Assembly (NCBI RefSeq): GCF_052116145.1 | Contig: NZ_JBQKLQ010000001.1 | Location: forward strand, 620,001 to 684,000 | Source of the DNA: Fundicoccus sp052116145 | GTDB taxonomy: Bacteria > Bacillota > Bacilli > Lactobacillales > Aerococcaceae | Reading direction: 5' to 3' | DNA: 64,000 nucleotides | Part shown: piece after piece, positions 33,526 to 42,890 of the stretch | Layout: each line of letters opens with the position of its first letter | Position numbering within the stretch: position 1 is the stretch's first letter | Program-made: the position numbers and the translations under genes | The notes under the pieces: model-generated | Told to the model about the DNA's origin: nothing | What the model saw: the letters and a program-made list of their open reading frames with translations, nothing else | The model's database searches: none

Positions 33526-34472
33526 TTAATGAACGGTTGAATTCTTTTCAACTTCTTCACTTTTAGCCAAGTAATTCACCAGAATAGGAGTGATGATACA
33601 TGTTATGACGGTTACAGTTACAATTTGAGTGGCCGCAACTTCTGCATAGGGGACGACTTCAGGATAACTGGCTGCGACTAAAGCAGGTGATACTGCAGAT
33701 GCTCCAGCGACAGTTACTAAAGATAAGCCGATAATTCCATTCTTCTTTAATAATTTGTCCACTCCGAGTAAAACAGGAATAGTCAAACTATAAAACACAA
33801 TAGAAAGTAAAATCCCTGCAAAACCAGCTGCAAAGGCTGCTTTAAAATCAATCCCTTGTCCAATATTCCAACCCAATAATGGTAAAAGTACAATAGGCAA
33901 TTGTCCAAAGATACCTCGCCATGCTGGATCTAAATTCCCAAGAGTCATCCCCACAAATAAGGGTAATAAAATCGAAAATATTGGCATTAAATCCACATCG
34001 CCACCAGCAGATACCGCATAGATAATTAAGGGAAAGGCTGGAATACTGAACACCCCTGCCAAACTGAAGGCTAATGAGTCATGTTCTGTTCCAAAATCTT
34101 TCACCAATCCTAAATAAATTGCAGGATTAATTGAAGCAATCGCTACTACAAAAGCCACGGTGCTTATACCAAATAAACCTTGGGGTTCAAGTTGAGTAAT
34201 GGCTAAATAGCCAAACAGCAAAGCCAATCCAATCTTAGCTAAAAAAGCACGCCATGGTGTTTAAAAATTGAACCTACTTTTCTAATATCCAACATAATTC
34301 CCGAACTAAAAGTCAGAGCCCCAACAATAAACGTCATTCCCCCGCCTGAGAAAAAGACTTCTGGAACCCCTCCAATATCGAATAAAGTAGGCGCAAATGT
34401 ATTGAACAAAGCACTTACAAGCATGGGCACAATAAATGTCCCTGCTGGAATTTTCTGCATAAATTTTATCAC
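33526..34472 (-). pseudogene. 2-keto-3-deoxygluconate permease (KdgT-like), frameshifted
   Basis: Secondary transporter of about 315 residues in two frames. The first part starts at GTG 34472 behind AAGGAG and reads MIKFMQKIPAGTFIVPMLVSALF... to ...KHHGVLF. A run of six A on the plus strand (34241-34246) breaks the frame, and LAKIGLALLFGYLAIT... continues to the stop at 33526. One extra base in the run restores the protein. Segments such as FAPTLFDIGG and SGIMLDIRKVG fit KdgT. No KDG kinase or aldolase gene lies beside it, although a decayed HpcH aldolase is 7 kb away. Sequencing error is possible. Confidence 0.8.
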
Positions 34473-34574
34473 TTAAAATCTCCTTTTAATGTGATGCTTA
34501 ACTAAAGAGTTAAGTAAATTCTATCTAAACCCAAACGGAAAAGTGTTAGAGACTTGTAATCGAGCAACTTCTAT

Positions 34575-35543
34575 TTAAAAATAATCATTTTTCTTTAACC
34601 AAATGATTGTTAGGATGCTTAGTATGACTGATACAAGAATAAGAATTGCAAAACCGAAAGGATTATTTTCCCAAGGTAAGCTAACATTTATCCCCCAAAG
34701 TGAACTAATTAATTGTGGGATTGTTAAAACAAGTGTTAATGCAGTCAAGAATTTCATAATCGAATTCATATTATTAGATATAACACTCGAAAAGACTTGA
34801 CTCAAATGTGTTATCATTTCCTCTGATTCATGTACTAGAACGGATGCTTGTAGAGAAACCACTTCAATGTCATGTAATAGCTCATTGCTAAGCATTTCTT
34901 CTCCAACGATATTTTCTTCTTTCAAGGCTTCGATGCGCTCGTGATTTTTACTAATGGCAGTATTAAAGAAAACTAGACTTTTGTGAACTGAAATCAACTT
35001 ATCGAACATCGCATTTTTAGTTGATCCATGAATGTTTTCTTCCATTTCATCAATTTGCTGATTAATTTCCCCAATATCTTCAATAAATTCATTAGTCACA
35101 CGCCATAAAACCCGTAGTACTAAATGACTTTCAATTAAGTCTCCATGCATTAAAAATTTTTCCATCTTGGAATTTTCATTTCTAGCTATTTTCCGGATAT
35201 ATCCCGGTGTTTTTTCTGTAATGGTCAACACTTTGTTAGGCATAATAATCATTGCAAACGGTTTGGTACAGTATTCAATTCCACTAGAATCAGAATGTTC
35301 TCGTTCAGGAGTTAAAACAACAAGTAACTGAATCTTTTCTCCTTCTTCATTTTCAAACACTTCATATCTCGGTATTTCATAGGGAGATACTCCAGAAGTT
35401 ACAAAATCTTTCGGGATTTGATATTTGGTTTGTAACACATCTATCTCTGCTACTGTTGGCTGCTCTAGGTGTATCCAATCCGCTTCTAGTTCATCTTGCG
35501 TTTCTTGATAATGTTTGTCTTCATTGAAAAAATAGAACATCAT
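34575..35543 (-). CDS. CorA-family divalent metal transporter with GIN in place of GMN
   Basis: Pentameric magnesium/cobalt channel-like protein of 322 residues. A cytoplasmic N-terminal domain with long helices (to about residue 255) is followed by two C-terminal membrane segments and a short basic tail (KKNDYF). The invariant GMN selectivity motif after the first membrane segment reads GIN (SSLWGINVSLPW). The rest fits the family. It begins 2 nt after the ylxP stop codon, with a ribosome binding site inside the ylxP end, so both genes share a transcript. Selectivity is uncertain. Confidence 0.85.
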   Translation of the reverse strand: MMFYFFNEDKHYQETQDELEADWIHLEQPTVAEIDVLQTKYQIPKDFVTSGVSPYEIPRYEVFENEEGEKIQLLVVLTPEREHSDSSGIEYCTKPFAMIIMPNKVLTITEKTPGYIRKIARNENSKMEKFLMHGDLIESHLVLRVLWRVTNEFIEDIGEINQQIDEMEENIHGSTKNAMFDKLISVHKSLVFFNTAISKNHERIEALKEENIVGEEMLSNELLHDIEVVSLQASVLVHESEEMITHLSQVFSSVISNNMNSIMKFLTALTLVLTIPQLISSLWGINVSLPWENNPFGFAILILVSVILSILTIIWLKKNDYF

Positions 35544-35545
35544 GA

Positions 35546-35836
35546 CTAAATTCCCCTCCCATCAATCCATTCGACTTCAGTGACTTCGATTAAATAGTTG
35601 TTTTCAATAAAATCAAGGCATTTTTGTAGCACACTTTCACCATGTCGTTGATTATTAGTCACAAGCGCTAAACCAATCACACCATTATATATATTATCTT
35701 GCTGTGAGACTTCAGCTATACTCACTTTAAATTTTTGCTGACATTTTTGTATCATACTTTTTAATATTCTGCGTTTATCTTTTAGAGAATTTGCTTCTTC
35801 AATTCTAAACTTTAATAGGGTTGCTACAATATACAT
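35546..35836 (-). CDS. ylxP: YlxP/DUF503 family protein
   Basis: Small cytoplasmic protein of 96 residues. The signature SLKDKRRILKSMIQKC (about residues 16-31) followed by FKVSIAEVSQQD fits DUF503/YlxP. In Bacillus relatives ylxP sits in the nusA-infB-rbfA cluster; here it is coupled to a CorA-like gene instead, which is an unusual location. The start follows GTAGGTG. Function is not established; a link to ribosome maturation is only suggested by the usual neighbourhood. Confidence 0.82.
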   Translation of the reverse strand: MYIVATLLKFRIEEANSLKDKRRILKSMIQKCQQKFKVSIAEVSQQDNIYNGVIGLALVTNNQRHGESVLQKCLDFIENNYLIEVTEVEWIDGRGI

Positions 35837-35935
35837 CTAAAACACCTACTTTCCATTAACAGAATGTTCAAATGTTCTTGCGAATATAATATTAGTATAC
35901 ATTTTCTCCTGATAAAATGCATTTAAAGTGAATAG

Positions 35936-35963
35936 AAAAACAGCAAACCAAAGTCTGCTGTTT
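35936..35963 (-). terminator. Terminator of the deoxynucleoside kinase gene
   Basis: On the minus strand AAACAGCA...TGCTGTTT is followed by TTC and T-rich bases. Confidence 0.7.
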
Positions 35964-35969
35964 GTCCTA

Positions 35970-36638
35970 TTAATATACTGTAGTTGTGATGTTCATTTCT
36001 GCTAATTTAGACTGAACTAAGTGAATTAAACGCTCAGCGTCTTCTGGATTATTAACGACATCAAATTCATCAATATTAATCTCTAAAACTTGTGACGCAT
36101 TATAATGGTTTTCTACCCAATCATCGTAACCAGACCATAGAGTATGATAATAATTCATTAGGCCTTCATCTTGTTCAAACTCACGCCCGCGTAAGCCTAT
36201 TCGGTGAATAATCGTATCAAATGACCCCGTCAAATAGACCATTAAGTCAGGTGATTTTTTCGGTAACTCTTCCAATTCTTCCATCATATTATTTAATAAT
36301 TTTTCATAAATTCTAAATTCTGTGTCAGAAATACGACCTAATTCATTATTAATTTTACAAAAATACCAATCTTCATAAATTGAACGGTCTAATACGTTGT
36401 TTTGATTAATTAATGCATCTTTAATGTTTTTAAAACGGCTGCTTAAAAATTCAAGCTGTAGTAAAAATGGGTAACGTTTTGCCTCTTGTTCCTCTTCACT
36501 TGCTGTGTAGAATAAAGGCAGAATATCATTATCATCAACATTCTCATAAAAAACTTCTGTTCCCAAAGCATTTGCTACTAACTCAGCTACACTTGTTTTT
36601 CCAGCACCAATCATACCACCTATTACTATTATTGCCAT
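35970..36638 (-). CDS. Deoxynucleoside kinase (dGK/dAK family)
   Basis: Phosphorylates deoxynucleosides in the salvage pathway, cytoplasmic, about 222 residues. It has the P-loop GGMIGAGKTS at residues 7-16, the LDRSIYED (DRS-type) motif, and the lid arginines in GLRGREFEQ. ATG 36638 lies eight bases after GGGAG; a TTG seven codons upstream is less likely. Lactobacilli often have two such genes side by side (dAK/dGK); only one is present here. Specificity for dA, dG or dC is not decided. It is monocistronic. Confidence 0.87.
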   Translation of the reverse strand: MAIIVIGGMIGAGKTSVAELVANALGTEVFYENVDDNDILPLFYTASEEEQEAKRYPFLLQLEFLSSRFKNIKDALINQNNVLDRSIYEDWYFCKINNELGRISDTEFRIYEKLLNNMMEELEELPKKSPDLMVYLTGSFDTIIHRIGLRGREFEQDEGLMNYYHTLWSGYDDWVENHYNASQVLEINIDEFDVVNNPEDAERLIHLVQSKLAEMNITTTVY

Positions 36639-36815
36639 CTTCCCCTCTCCCAATCTCAACGTCTTCTTTATCTATTTTGTCCTTGTATGTTAGTGATGAG
36701 CCATCGCTCAACACAACATGTGGCGTTTAATAGAATATCATCAATCAACATCTGGGACAAGTACAATTATTAATAAACTCGTATAACTAATAATGACCTT
36801 TGACAATTATTCACT

Positions 36816-36842
36816 AAAAAGACTACCGATAAATGGTAGTCT
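36816..36842 (-). terminator. Terminator of the methyltransferase/oxidase unit
   Basis: On the minus strand AGACTACC/GGTAGTCT forms a perfect 8-bp stem, followed by TTTT. Confidence 0.8.
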
Positions 36843-36879
36843 CATCTACTTTCTATATAGTTACACCACTGTGTCAAAT

Positions 36880-37317
36880 TTAGCCATTAGTTGATTCAAA
36901 GGTGAAGTCTTCATTAAATCGCTTTTGTAAGTGCATGTAATTTCCAGTCCCTTTAAACACTTGGAATACTTGAGCGTCTTTTCTTTTCTCTTCATCAGGA
37001 TAAACATCTTTTACATAAGGATTATCTTTTAATACTTCCTCTAATTTTTCTTGTCCTAACACTCGGACTTCTCCCTTAATACGAATGACTTCCATCTCAC
37101 CACCTGCTTTGGCCATTCCCGTAATTGAAACAAAGGGATGATTCATTAATTGTGAATAAAACTTACTTGTAGGACTCGTCATAAAAAAGACACCTTGATC
37201 ATTTGCCACCCCGATATTAATATACCGTGAATCCGGCTTTTGATCTTCATTCACCGTACCAAACACTGCAACACCGACTTTATCTTGCAAAATTGCTAAA
37301 TATTTCTCTGCGCTCAT
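36880..37317 (-). CDS. Pyridoxamine 5'-phosphate oxidase family protein
   Basis: FMN-binding split-barrel protein of 145 residues. The segments KYLAILQDKVGVAVFGTVNEDQKP and RYINIGVANDQGVFFMTSPTSKFY are those of general stress protein 26/PNPOx-like proteins. The flavin site is likely, but the PNP-specific residues of true PdxH are not seen, so it is probably a general flavin- or heme-binding enzyme. The start follows GAGGAG and lies inside the 3' end of the methyltransferase gene (38-nt overlap), which implies translational coupling. Confidence 0.75.
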   Translation of the reverse strand: MSAEKYLAILQDKVGVAVFGTVNEDQKPDSRYINIGVANDQGVFFMTSPTSKFYSQLMNHPFVSITGMAKAGGEMEVIRIKGEVRVLGQEKLEEVLKDNPYVKDVYPDEEKRKDAQVFQVFKGTGNYMHLQKRFNEDFTFESTNG

Positions 37318-37933
37318 CTTTGACTCCTCTATACTGATTATTTGTTAATATTAAAACTTCATCTGTAAAGTTTTTTTCCAGCTGTACTGCTATTTTTCTG
37401 TTTATGTCAAAAAAACCGAACATTTCTAAATGGGCATAATAAGCTGGCATTGGAAAGTAAATAATTAATGTGATTTCTCTTGGGTACATTTCGATTGATG
37501 AAATAATGTTATCTAACACTTTTTTAAAAATAGTACCCGAAAATGGATTAAAAAAGTAAAAAACATTCATATGTTTCGCTATCTCATAATTTTCCGCAAA
37601 ATCATTTACCAATTTAATTGGGTTAGTACTAGGAAACTTACTCAAATAGTTTTGTTTGTTAGTACTTAATGATTGAAATACAGTGGAACTTAATTCAATT
37701 CCAGTAACGGGTATTTGAGCATGGTGATGGACATAAAACAGAACCCGACCTTTCCCACTACCGAAATCGATTAAATGATCGGTTGGTTTAAAATTAAATT
37801 CTTTAAATAATTGATCAAGAACATAGTAACTCGTCGATTCTGTTCGATTATAGTGAGCATGATTCCATTCATTTAATTCATACATGCCACTTGTTTTTAT
37901 ATTTAATTCACGGTCTCTTTGAAACTCGTTCAA
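37280..37933 (-). CDS. Class I SAM-dependent methyltransferase
   Basis: Predicted methyltransferase of 217 residues. SAM-binding motif I is visible as LIDFGSGKGRVLFY (about residues 58-71), with the acidic end of strand 2 in VTGIELSS. A NVFYFFNPFSG segment corresponds to motif IV with N/P instead of the DPPY used by DNA methylases. It starts with TTG behind GGAGTTGGCTGA, 30 nt downstream of the pyruvate-kinase-like gene, and overlaps the PNPOx-like gene. The substrate is unknown. Confidence 0.75.
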   Translation of the reverse strand: MNEFQRDRELNIKTSGMYELNEWNHAHYNRTESTSYYVLDQLFKEFNFKPTDHLIDFGSGKGRVLFYVHHHAQIPVTGIELSSTVFQSLSTNKQNYLSKFPSTNPIKLVNDFAENYEIAKHMNVFYFFNPFSGTIFKKVLDNIISSIEMYPREITLIIYFPMPAYYAHLEMFGFFDINRKIAVQLEKNFTDEVLILTNNQYRGVKDERREIFSNFAR

Positions 37934-37963
37934 TCAGCCAACTCCTTTATATTAATTGTTCAA

Positions 37964-39484
37964 TTAATTTTTGTGATCATTATTTTTGGCAATACTTAGT
38001 GCTCTGAGTTTGGGGGTCTTCTTAAATTGATGTTCCTTCATCATATGGAGAATTTCGTCTAACATCTCGACTGTATCAACAATGTAATCCCCTTTGTTTA
38101 GCATCACACAGTCAGAACGCCCGCCTTCAGCTGCATCTGTTACTTCTGCCCTACTTGGTATTCCAGTATCAATCATATTAGCCAGTACCTCAGTCCCCCA
38201 AACGACTGGAACATCTGCGGCTTCACAAATCCACATGATTTGTTGCTGAACTTCTGCCAAACGAATATAACCTGTTTCAACAGCTAAATCCCCTCGCGCA
38301 ATCATGACACTAAACGGATTATGACTTGCTGCGGCTAAAATAATTTGAGTTAAGTTTTGAACGGCTTGGACGGTTTCAATCTTCACCATCAACGGTATAT
38401 CTTTAGCCTTTTTACCAAGTAAGCTATGCAATTCAGATTGAATTGACTTAATGTCGTTAACATCTCGAACAAAAGAGCAACCAATAATATCTGCATGTTC
38501 CGCTGCAAATGCAATCGCTTCCTTATCTTCTTGTGTGAGGATATCGATCGCAAAATAGAGTCCAGGAAAGTTTAATCCTTTGTCTGCTTTGATACGGATA
38601 CTCTTGCCTTTGATTTTGTGAACTTCTAATTTGGCGTAATCATGACTAACATCAATGACTTTGGTTTCTACAGTTCCGTCATCAATTAAAACAGCATCAC
38701 CTACAGATAGCTGTTCAAATATTTGTGGGATGCTGCAGCCTGCAGTTACCTTAGCCTCATTATTTTTCGGTAAATGATTGTAATCTTTCGTCAAATAAAT
38801 CGTATCACCTAAGGATACTTTAGGTTTCTTATGAGTGGTAAATATCCAATCTATCCGTATTTTAGGTCCAGCAATATCCATCAGTATACGGACATCTTTA
38901 TTAAGTTCGTTTGATACCTGACGTATATTCCCAATAATTTGCATCCAGATATCTTCTGTATCATGAGCGCAATTAATACGTGCTACATTCATGCCTTTAT
39001 TAATTAAATCTCGGACTAATTGAATATTACCTGCTGCTTGTGTCGGCATTGTAACCATAATTCGTGTGTTTCGGTTATTCGGTTTCTCACCCAAAATCAA
39101 AGCGGTATTAAAGGCTAATCTTTCTTCACCAAGATTAAACGCATCAAAGGGAGGCGTTTGCTCGCTTACTTGTTCACCCACAATAGCAGTTAAGGCGTGA
39201 ATGACCGCTTCTAGAGTACTTAACGTTTTTGATTCTAGACGACCTAAAGAAGATAAGCCCCATGGAACAAGGTCGCGTTGAATTCCACGTATATCTCTTT
39301 GCCTTAAAGCTAAATAATAACTTAAATTGCGTGCGCTCTCATTAAATTCTGGTCGAATAATATCCGCTTCCCATTTTTCGAAGATGGCATCGCCTTCAGT
39401 GACAACTAACTGATATAACTCAGAAATTTCTTTTAACAAATCCTTAGCATTTGTAACTTTGTAAGCCTCATCAAAATCCAACAT
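37964..39484 (-). CDS. Atypical pyruvate-kinase-like protein
   Basis: Protein of about 506 residues whose region from about 135 to 490 is the pyruvate kinase catalytic barrel with a B domain. It has MVKIET, the MIARGDLAVE divalent-metal segment, GTEVLANM and IPSRAEVTD, near-identical to the glycolytic motifs. It differs in that an N-terminal helical domain of about 130 residues precedes the barrel, the canonical C-terminal regulatory domain is missing, the RLNFSHG motif reads ARINCAHD, and the start of the barrel reads MVTMPTQ. ATG 39484 follows GAGGGTG. It heads a unit with a methyltransferase and a PNPOx-like gene. True pyruvate kinase activity is doubtful. Confidence 0.8.
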   Translation of the reverse strand: MLDFDEAYKVTNAKDLLKEISELYQLVVTEGDAIFEKWEADIIRPEFNESARNLSYYLALRQRDIRGIQRDLVPWGLSSLGRLESKTLSTLEAVIHALTAIVGEQVSEQTPPFDAFNLGEERLAFNTALILGEKPNNRNTRIMVTMPTQAAGNIQLVRDLINKGMNVARINCAHDTEDIWMQIIGNIRQVSNELNKDVRILMDIAGPKIRIDWIFTTHKKPKVSLGDTIYLTKDYNHLPKNNEAKVTAGCSIPQIFEQLSVGDAVLIDDGTVETKVIDVSHDYAKLEVHKIKGKSIRIKADKGLNFPGLYFAIDILTQEDKEAIAFAAEHADIIGCSFVRDVNDIKSIQSELHSLLGKKAKDIPLMVKIETVQAVQNLTQIILAAASHNPFSVMIARGDLAVETGYIRLAEVQQQIMWICEAADVPVVWGTEVLANMIDTGIPSRAEVTDAAEGGRSDCVMLNKGDYIVDTVEMLDEILHMMKEHQFKKTPKLRALSIAKNNDHKN

Positions 39485-39656
39485 AATCACCCTCGCTCTC
39501 CTTAGTCGATCTAATGTCATTATAACATTAGTCTTCCAGACTCACCAATACGGCAATTGACTATCGTTTATTTTAAACAGGTTACTTTTTAATGGCTTTA
39601 TGACAAGTTAATATGACTATCTGCCTAAGTCTTAGTCATATTTACTTGCTATATCT

Positions 39657-39702
39657 AAAACAATAACCATCACAAGGATTTAACATCCCAATGATGGTTA
39701 TT
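39657..39702 (-). terminator. Terminator of the DUF2786 gene
   Basis: On the minus strand AATAACCATCA and TGATGGTTATT form an 11-bp stem, followed by GTTTT. Confidence 0.75.
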
Positions 39703-39755
39703 TGCAAGTTTTACTTCCTGACATTCATGAACTTATTTATTCATTTGTTAAATAC

Positions 39756-40469
39756 TTAATTTTCTAAATATTTATTTGATAAAGATATATTCGAGCCCTT
39801 ATCATAGCCTTCAGTATACGCCTCATTCTCTTTACTTAACTCAGGTTGTTTAAAAGCAAGATGACCTTGAATCTCTTCATTAAACTTATCCAGGACATCT
39901 TGAGGTGTTTTAATCATCAAGGCATACTTTTCATTTTCATCTATCATTTGATCACGTTGTAATTTAAATTTATGACTCAAACCATCCATGAATCCTTGGT
40001 AATAAGATTTCCTTAAAGCTCCCTGTGACTTTTTATCTTTAGCCTCTTGACTCTCTAAAAACTCTTTAATATGTAATGTTGCATAATGTTTCATCGCTTC
40101 TGCTGCTAAATGAAACATCTCAAAAGCAAAGTCTACATCTTCAGGATATCCCATCAAAACAAGTTTTCTTTGAACGGTTGTTTGATGTGGCAAGCGATTA
40201 CTTTGCATATAAAACATTACTCGGAAATTATCAGCAATTATTTTAACTAATACTTTTTCCCACCAGTAAATCCGCTTATAAACAGATAACGAACGAATAA
40301 CAATTTTCTGTTCGCCACCAAGATTGAGTTCATTTTGAGAAATTTTATGTTTCAACATCAACTTTTGAGCCATCAGTAAGGCTGTTTGACTCTCTTCGTC
40401 ATTACCACCATCCTCAGCAAGGCTAAGTAGGTTTCTAATCTTTTCTAATATTTTATCGTTAACAGACAA
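39756..40469 (-). CDS. DUF2786 domain protein
   Basis: A 237-residue cytoplasmic protein. Residues about 5-45 (KILEKIRNLLSLAEDGGNDEESQTALLMAQKLMLKHKISQ) match DUF2786; the remainder is helical and basic. DUF2786 proteins are common in phages and mobile elements as well as chromosomes, so this may be a former mobile gene, but no phage genes surround it. It starts with TTG behind GGTGAG and is monocistronic with its own terminator. Function is unknown. Confidence 0.75.
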   Translation of the reverse strand: MSVNDKILEKIRNLLSLAEDGGNDEESQTALLMAQKLMLKHKISQNELNLGGEQKIVIRSLSVYKRIYWWEKVLVKIIADNFRVMFYMQSNRLPHQTTVQRKLVLMGYPEDVDFAFEMFHLAAEAMKHYATLHIKEFLESQEAKDKKSQGALRKSYYQGFMDGLSHKFKLQRDQMIDENEKYALMIKTPQDVLDKFNEEIQGHLAFKQPELSKENEAYTEGYDKGSNISLSNKYLEN

Positions 40470-40684
40470 TTACTCACCATTGCCGTAAATCTAATTAAAT
40501 CTAGCTTGCTATTGTTCATAAAACAATCAATTTTACTAGATTAATGAGATTACTAGATTTAGGCATTCCTTTCTCTATTGTTTTGTATAAAAATCTCTTC
40601 TATTTTTATAACAGCTCACACTTATCGAATGAATAGTCAATTTAAGCATTAATTTCTTTTAAGAAAAGCTATCATCTTATTATC
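40470..40684. other. AT-rich intergenic region with short direct repeats
   Basis: On the minus strand AATCTAGTAA occurs twice, seven bases apart, near 40540. A hairpin TATAAAAAT/ATTTTTATA lies near 40590-40614. No gene is supported. Confidence 0.35.
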
Positions 40685-41626
40685 TTATATTTTCTCTAAT
40701 GTGTCCAATACTTCTGTGAAATATTTGGGCAGTTCACTCGTAAATTCGACCAGTTCATTAGTGCGTGGATGATTGAAATGTATTGATTGAGCATGCAATA
40801 ACTGACCGTCTTTTAATTTAGCTAAAGAGGTTCTAAAATTATTCATGCCTTGACGGTAAATTGAATCCCCAACGATTGGATGACCTATATGTTCCATGTG
40901 GACTCTAATTTGATGTGTTCTTCCCGTTTTAAGTTCTAATTGTAACAAAGTACTATCTGTAAATCGAGTATGAACTTCAAATGTCGTAAGGGCATACTTG
41001 CCCTCTCTATCAGCATGCCAACGCATACGACTACTTGGATCTCGTCGAATTGGAATTTCAATTGTAGCATCATTGGGCTCAATTGTCCCAAGGACTAACG
41101 CTACGTATTGACGTCCCATAGTATGAGCAATCAATTGTTCACTCAATTTCTGATGAGCGTAATTATTTTTTGCCACCACTAAAAGTCCTGACGTATCTTT
41201 ATCAATACGATGAACAATTCCGGGACGAATCATTTCAGATGTTTCTGATAAGTTATTACCTAAATAATAAAGTAAAGCATTGACTAAGGTTCCATTACGA
41301 TGTCCTTTTGATGGATGGACAACCATACCAACTGGTTTATTGATTACGAGAAGATCTTCATCTTCAAACACAATGTCTAACGGAATATTCTCCGCTACAA
41401 GTTCTAATGGTTCTTCTGCAGGAAACGTTACTTGAATTGTTTCAGTTCCTTCAAGCTTGTAGTTCGCTTTTTCGTTCTTTTCATCAACTGTTACCCATTG
41501 ATCCTTAATTAATTTTTGAATTGTTGAACGACTTTCTTTAGGGAATTCACTAGTTAAGACTTTATCCAGTCGTCCTGTTTGTCCCGTAAGTTTAATAATA
41601 TATGTGTTTTCGTTTAAATTATTCAT
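40685..41626 (-). CDS. rluD: RluD-family 23S rRNA pseudouridine synthase
   Basis: Converts uridines of 23S rRNA (helix 69 in RluD) to pseudouridine; 313 residues. An N-terminal S4-like RNA-binding segment (residues about 15-75) is followed by the catalytic domain with HRIDKDTSGLLVVAKN, whose Asp is the nucleophile, and GRTHQIRVHMEHIGHPIVGD. It is translationally coupled to lspA by a 4-nt ATGA overlap. The lspA-rluD order is common in Firmicutes. The precise RluA/RluD subclass is inferred from the S4 domain. Confidence 0.9.
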   Translation of the reverse strand: MNNLNENTYIIKLTGQTGRLDKVLTSEFPKESRSTIQKLIKDQWVTVDEKNEKANYKLEGTETIQVTFPAEEPLELVAENIPLDIVFEDEDLLVINKPVGMVVHPSKGHRNGTLVNALLYYLGNNLSETSEMIRPGIVHRIDKDTSGLLVVAKNNYAHQKLSEQLIAHTMGRQYVALVLGTIEPNDATIEIPIRRDPSSRMRWHADREGKYALTTFEVHTRFTDSTLLQLELKTGRTHQIRVHMEHIGHPIVGDSIYRQGMNNFRTSLAKLKDGQLLHAQSIHFNHPRTNELVEFTSELPKYFTEVLDTLEKI

Positions 41627-42084
41627 AAGACTCCTTCTGTGTCTTGAGTAAACAAGACTTGTATAATGAGAAAAAATATACCCAGTGACAATGCAGTATC
41701 GGCTATATTAAAAATCGGAAAATTTATAAAAGACAGACGGAACATATCAATAACAAAACCTAACATGACTCTGTCTATAAAATTCCCAATTGCCCCGCCA
41801 AGCAATAATCCATAAGTAAATTTCAACCAAACGCTGGATTGACGGTGTTTGTAAATTAAATAAATAAGATAAGCAATGATTATAAGTGTGACAATATAGA
41901 AAAACCACATTTGCCCTTGCAGTATTCCCCAACCAGCACCTTCATTACGTATGTAATAGAAGTCAAACACGCCTTCAATTCCGGCTTTGGACTCATGTAA
42001 TTGTAATGAATGAGTCGTCCATTTTTTAACAATTTGGTCAATAACAGTGATTAAAAATGCAACAATAAAAGCTAGCGTCATCAT
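41623..42084 (-). CDS. lspA: Lipoprotein signal peptidase (signal peptidase II)
   Basis: Aspartic membrane protease that cleaves prolipoproteins before the lipid-modified Cys; 153 residues and four membrane segments. Catalytic Asp residues lie in GAIGNFIDRVMLGFVIDMF and FPIFNIADTALSLG, both matching the family signatures. The start follows AAGGAGGTA. It will process the two lipoproteins encoded divergently just upstream, as well as others. It is coupled to rluD. Confidence 0.94.
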   Translation of the reverse strand: MMTLAFIVAFLITVIDQIVKKWTTHSLQLHESKAGIEGVFDFYYIRNEGAGWGILQGQMWFFYIVTLIIIAYLIYLIYKHRQSSVWLKFTYGLLLGGAIGNFIDRVMLGFVIDMFRLSFINFPIFNIADTALSLGIFFLIIQVLFTQDTEGVL

Positions 42085-42215
42085 TACCTCCTTGTGTTCT
42101 TGATTCGAAGTTTGTTATAATGTTTGTGTTTATAATACTTATTATTATATACTAGTTTGAGTGATAATAAAATTGAAATTATAAATACGTAAAATAAAAA
42201 GCTAAGGAGTCCTTT

Positions 42216-42845
42216 ATGAAGAAAACTTTTCAACTATTTCTCCTTACATTTTCTGTTATCCTTCTAGCCGCGTGTGATAATTCTTTACAACGCGCTGACA
42301 GAGCTATAGGGTTGATCCAAGAGAATGTTACACAAATAGTAAATGAACTAAACGAAGTGCAGGTTCTCGAGAATAACTTGCAAAGTGATTTTGAAACAAT
42401 GCTTCAAAGTAGTGAAGACTTAGGAATCTTTAATGCTAGTGACAGTCTTGTTCAAATAAATATTCAAAATCGAAAAGACCATTTAACAAGTATAACGGAA
42501 AGCATCAGTAAATTAAATGAACTTATTGCTGAGCTTGAAAATGTTAAGAAAAGTGATGCTATTCCTACCGCACAAATTGATCAAGTCATTACACATTTAA
42601 AAGATCTTTCGACAGATTTAAATGTTTACATTACTGATTATCACGACAATTTGACCGAAGAATCAATCACGTTTAAATCGATTGCAAATCCAGAAACAGA
42701 TTACAATACATTTTTCGGTGTCTTTGATAATGTCAACACACTATCTACAGAAAATCATATCAATTTAGATAAAATACTTGTTCATTTCGAACCATTGACC
42801 AGTCTACTAATCAATTTAAAAGTCTTTTTAGTAGATGCTCAGTAA
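42216..42845 (+). CDS. YkyA-like cell-surface lipoprotein
   Basis: Putative cell-wall-binding lipoprotein of 209 residues. The lipobox is LLAAC at residues about 16-20 and the mature part is highly helical with coiled-coil character (about 25-130), as expected for the YkyA family. The start follows AAGGAGTCC. It lies 45 nt before a second lipoprotein gene in the same direction, so they are probably co-transcribed. Function in the family is not established. Confidence 0.8.
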   Translation: MKKTFQLFLLTFSVILLAACDNSLQRADRAIGLIQENVTQIVNELNEVQVLENNLQSDFETMLQSSEDLGIFNASDSLVQINIQNRKDHLTSITESISKLNELIAELENVKKSDAIPTAQIDQVITHLKDLSTDLNVYITDYHDNLTEESITFKSIANPETDYNTFFGVFDNVNTLSTENHINLDKILVHFEPLTSLLINLKVFLVDAQ

Positions 42846-42890
42846 CAAATCAATAATTTGTGTTTTTCACGAATTTTAAAGAGGTGTAAA

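Noticed and set aside
37400..37425. AAAAAAACCGAACAT inside the methyltransferase gene, identical to an arm of the hairpin behind rpoD.
   Set aside because: It lies within a conserved coding stretch and has no second arm; judged a coincidence.
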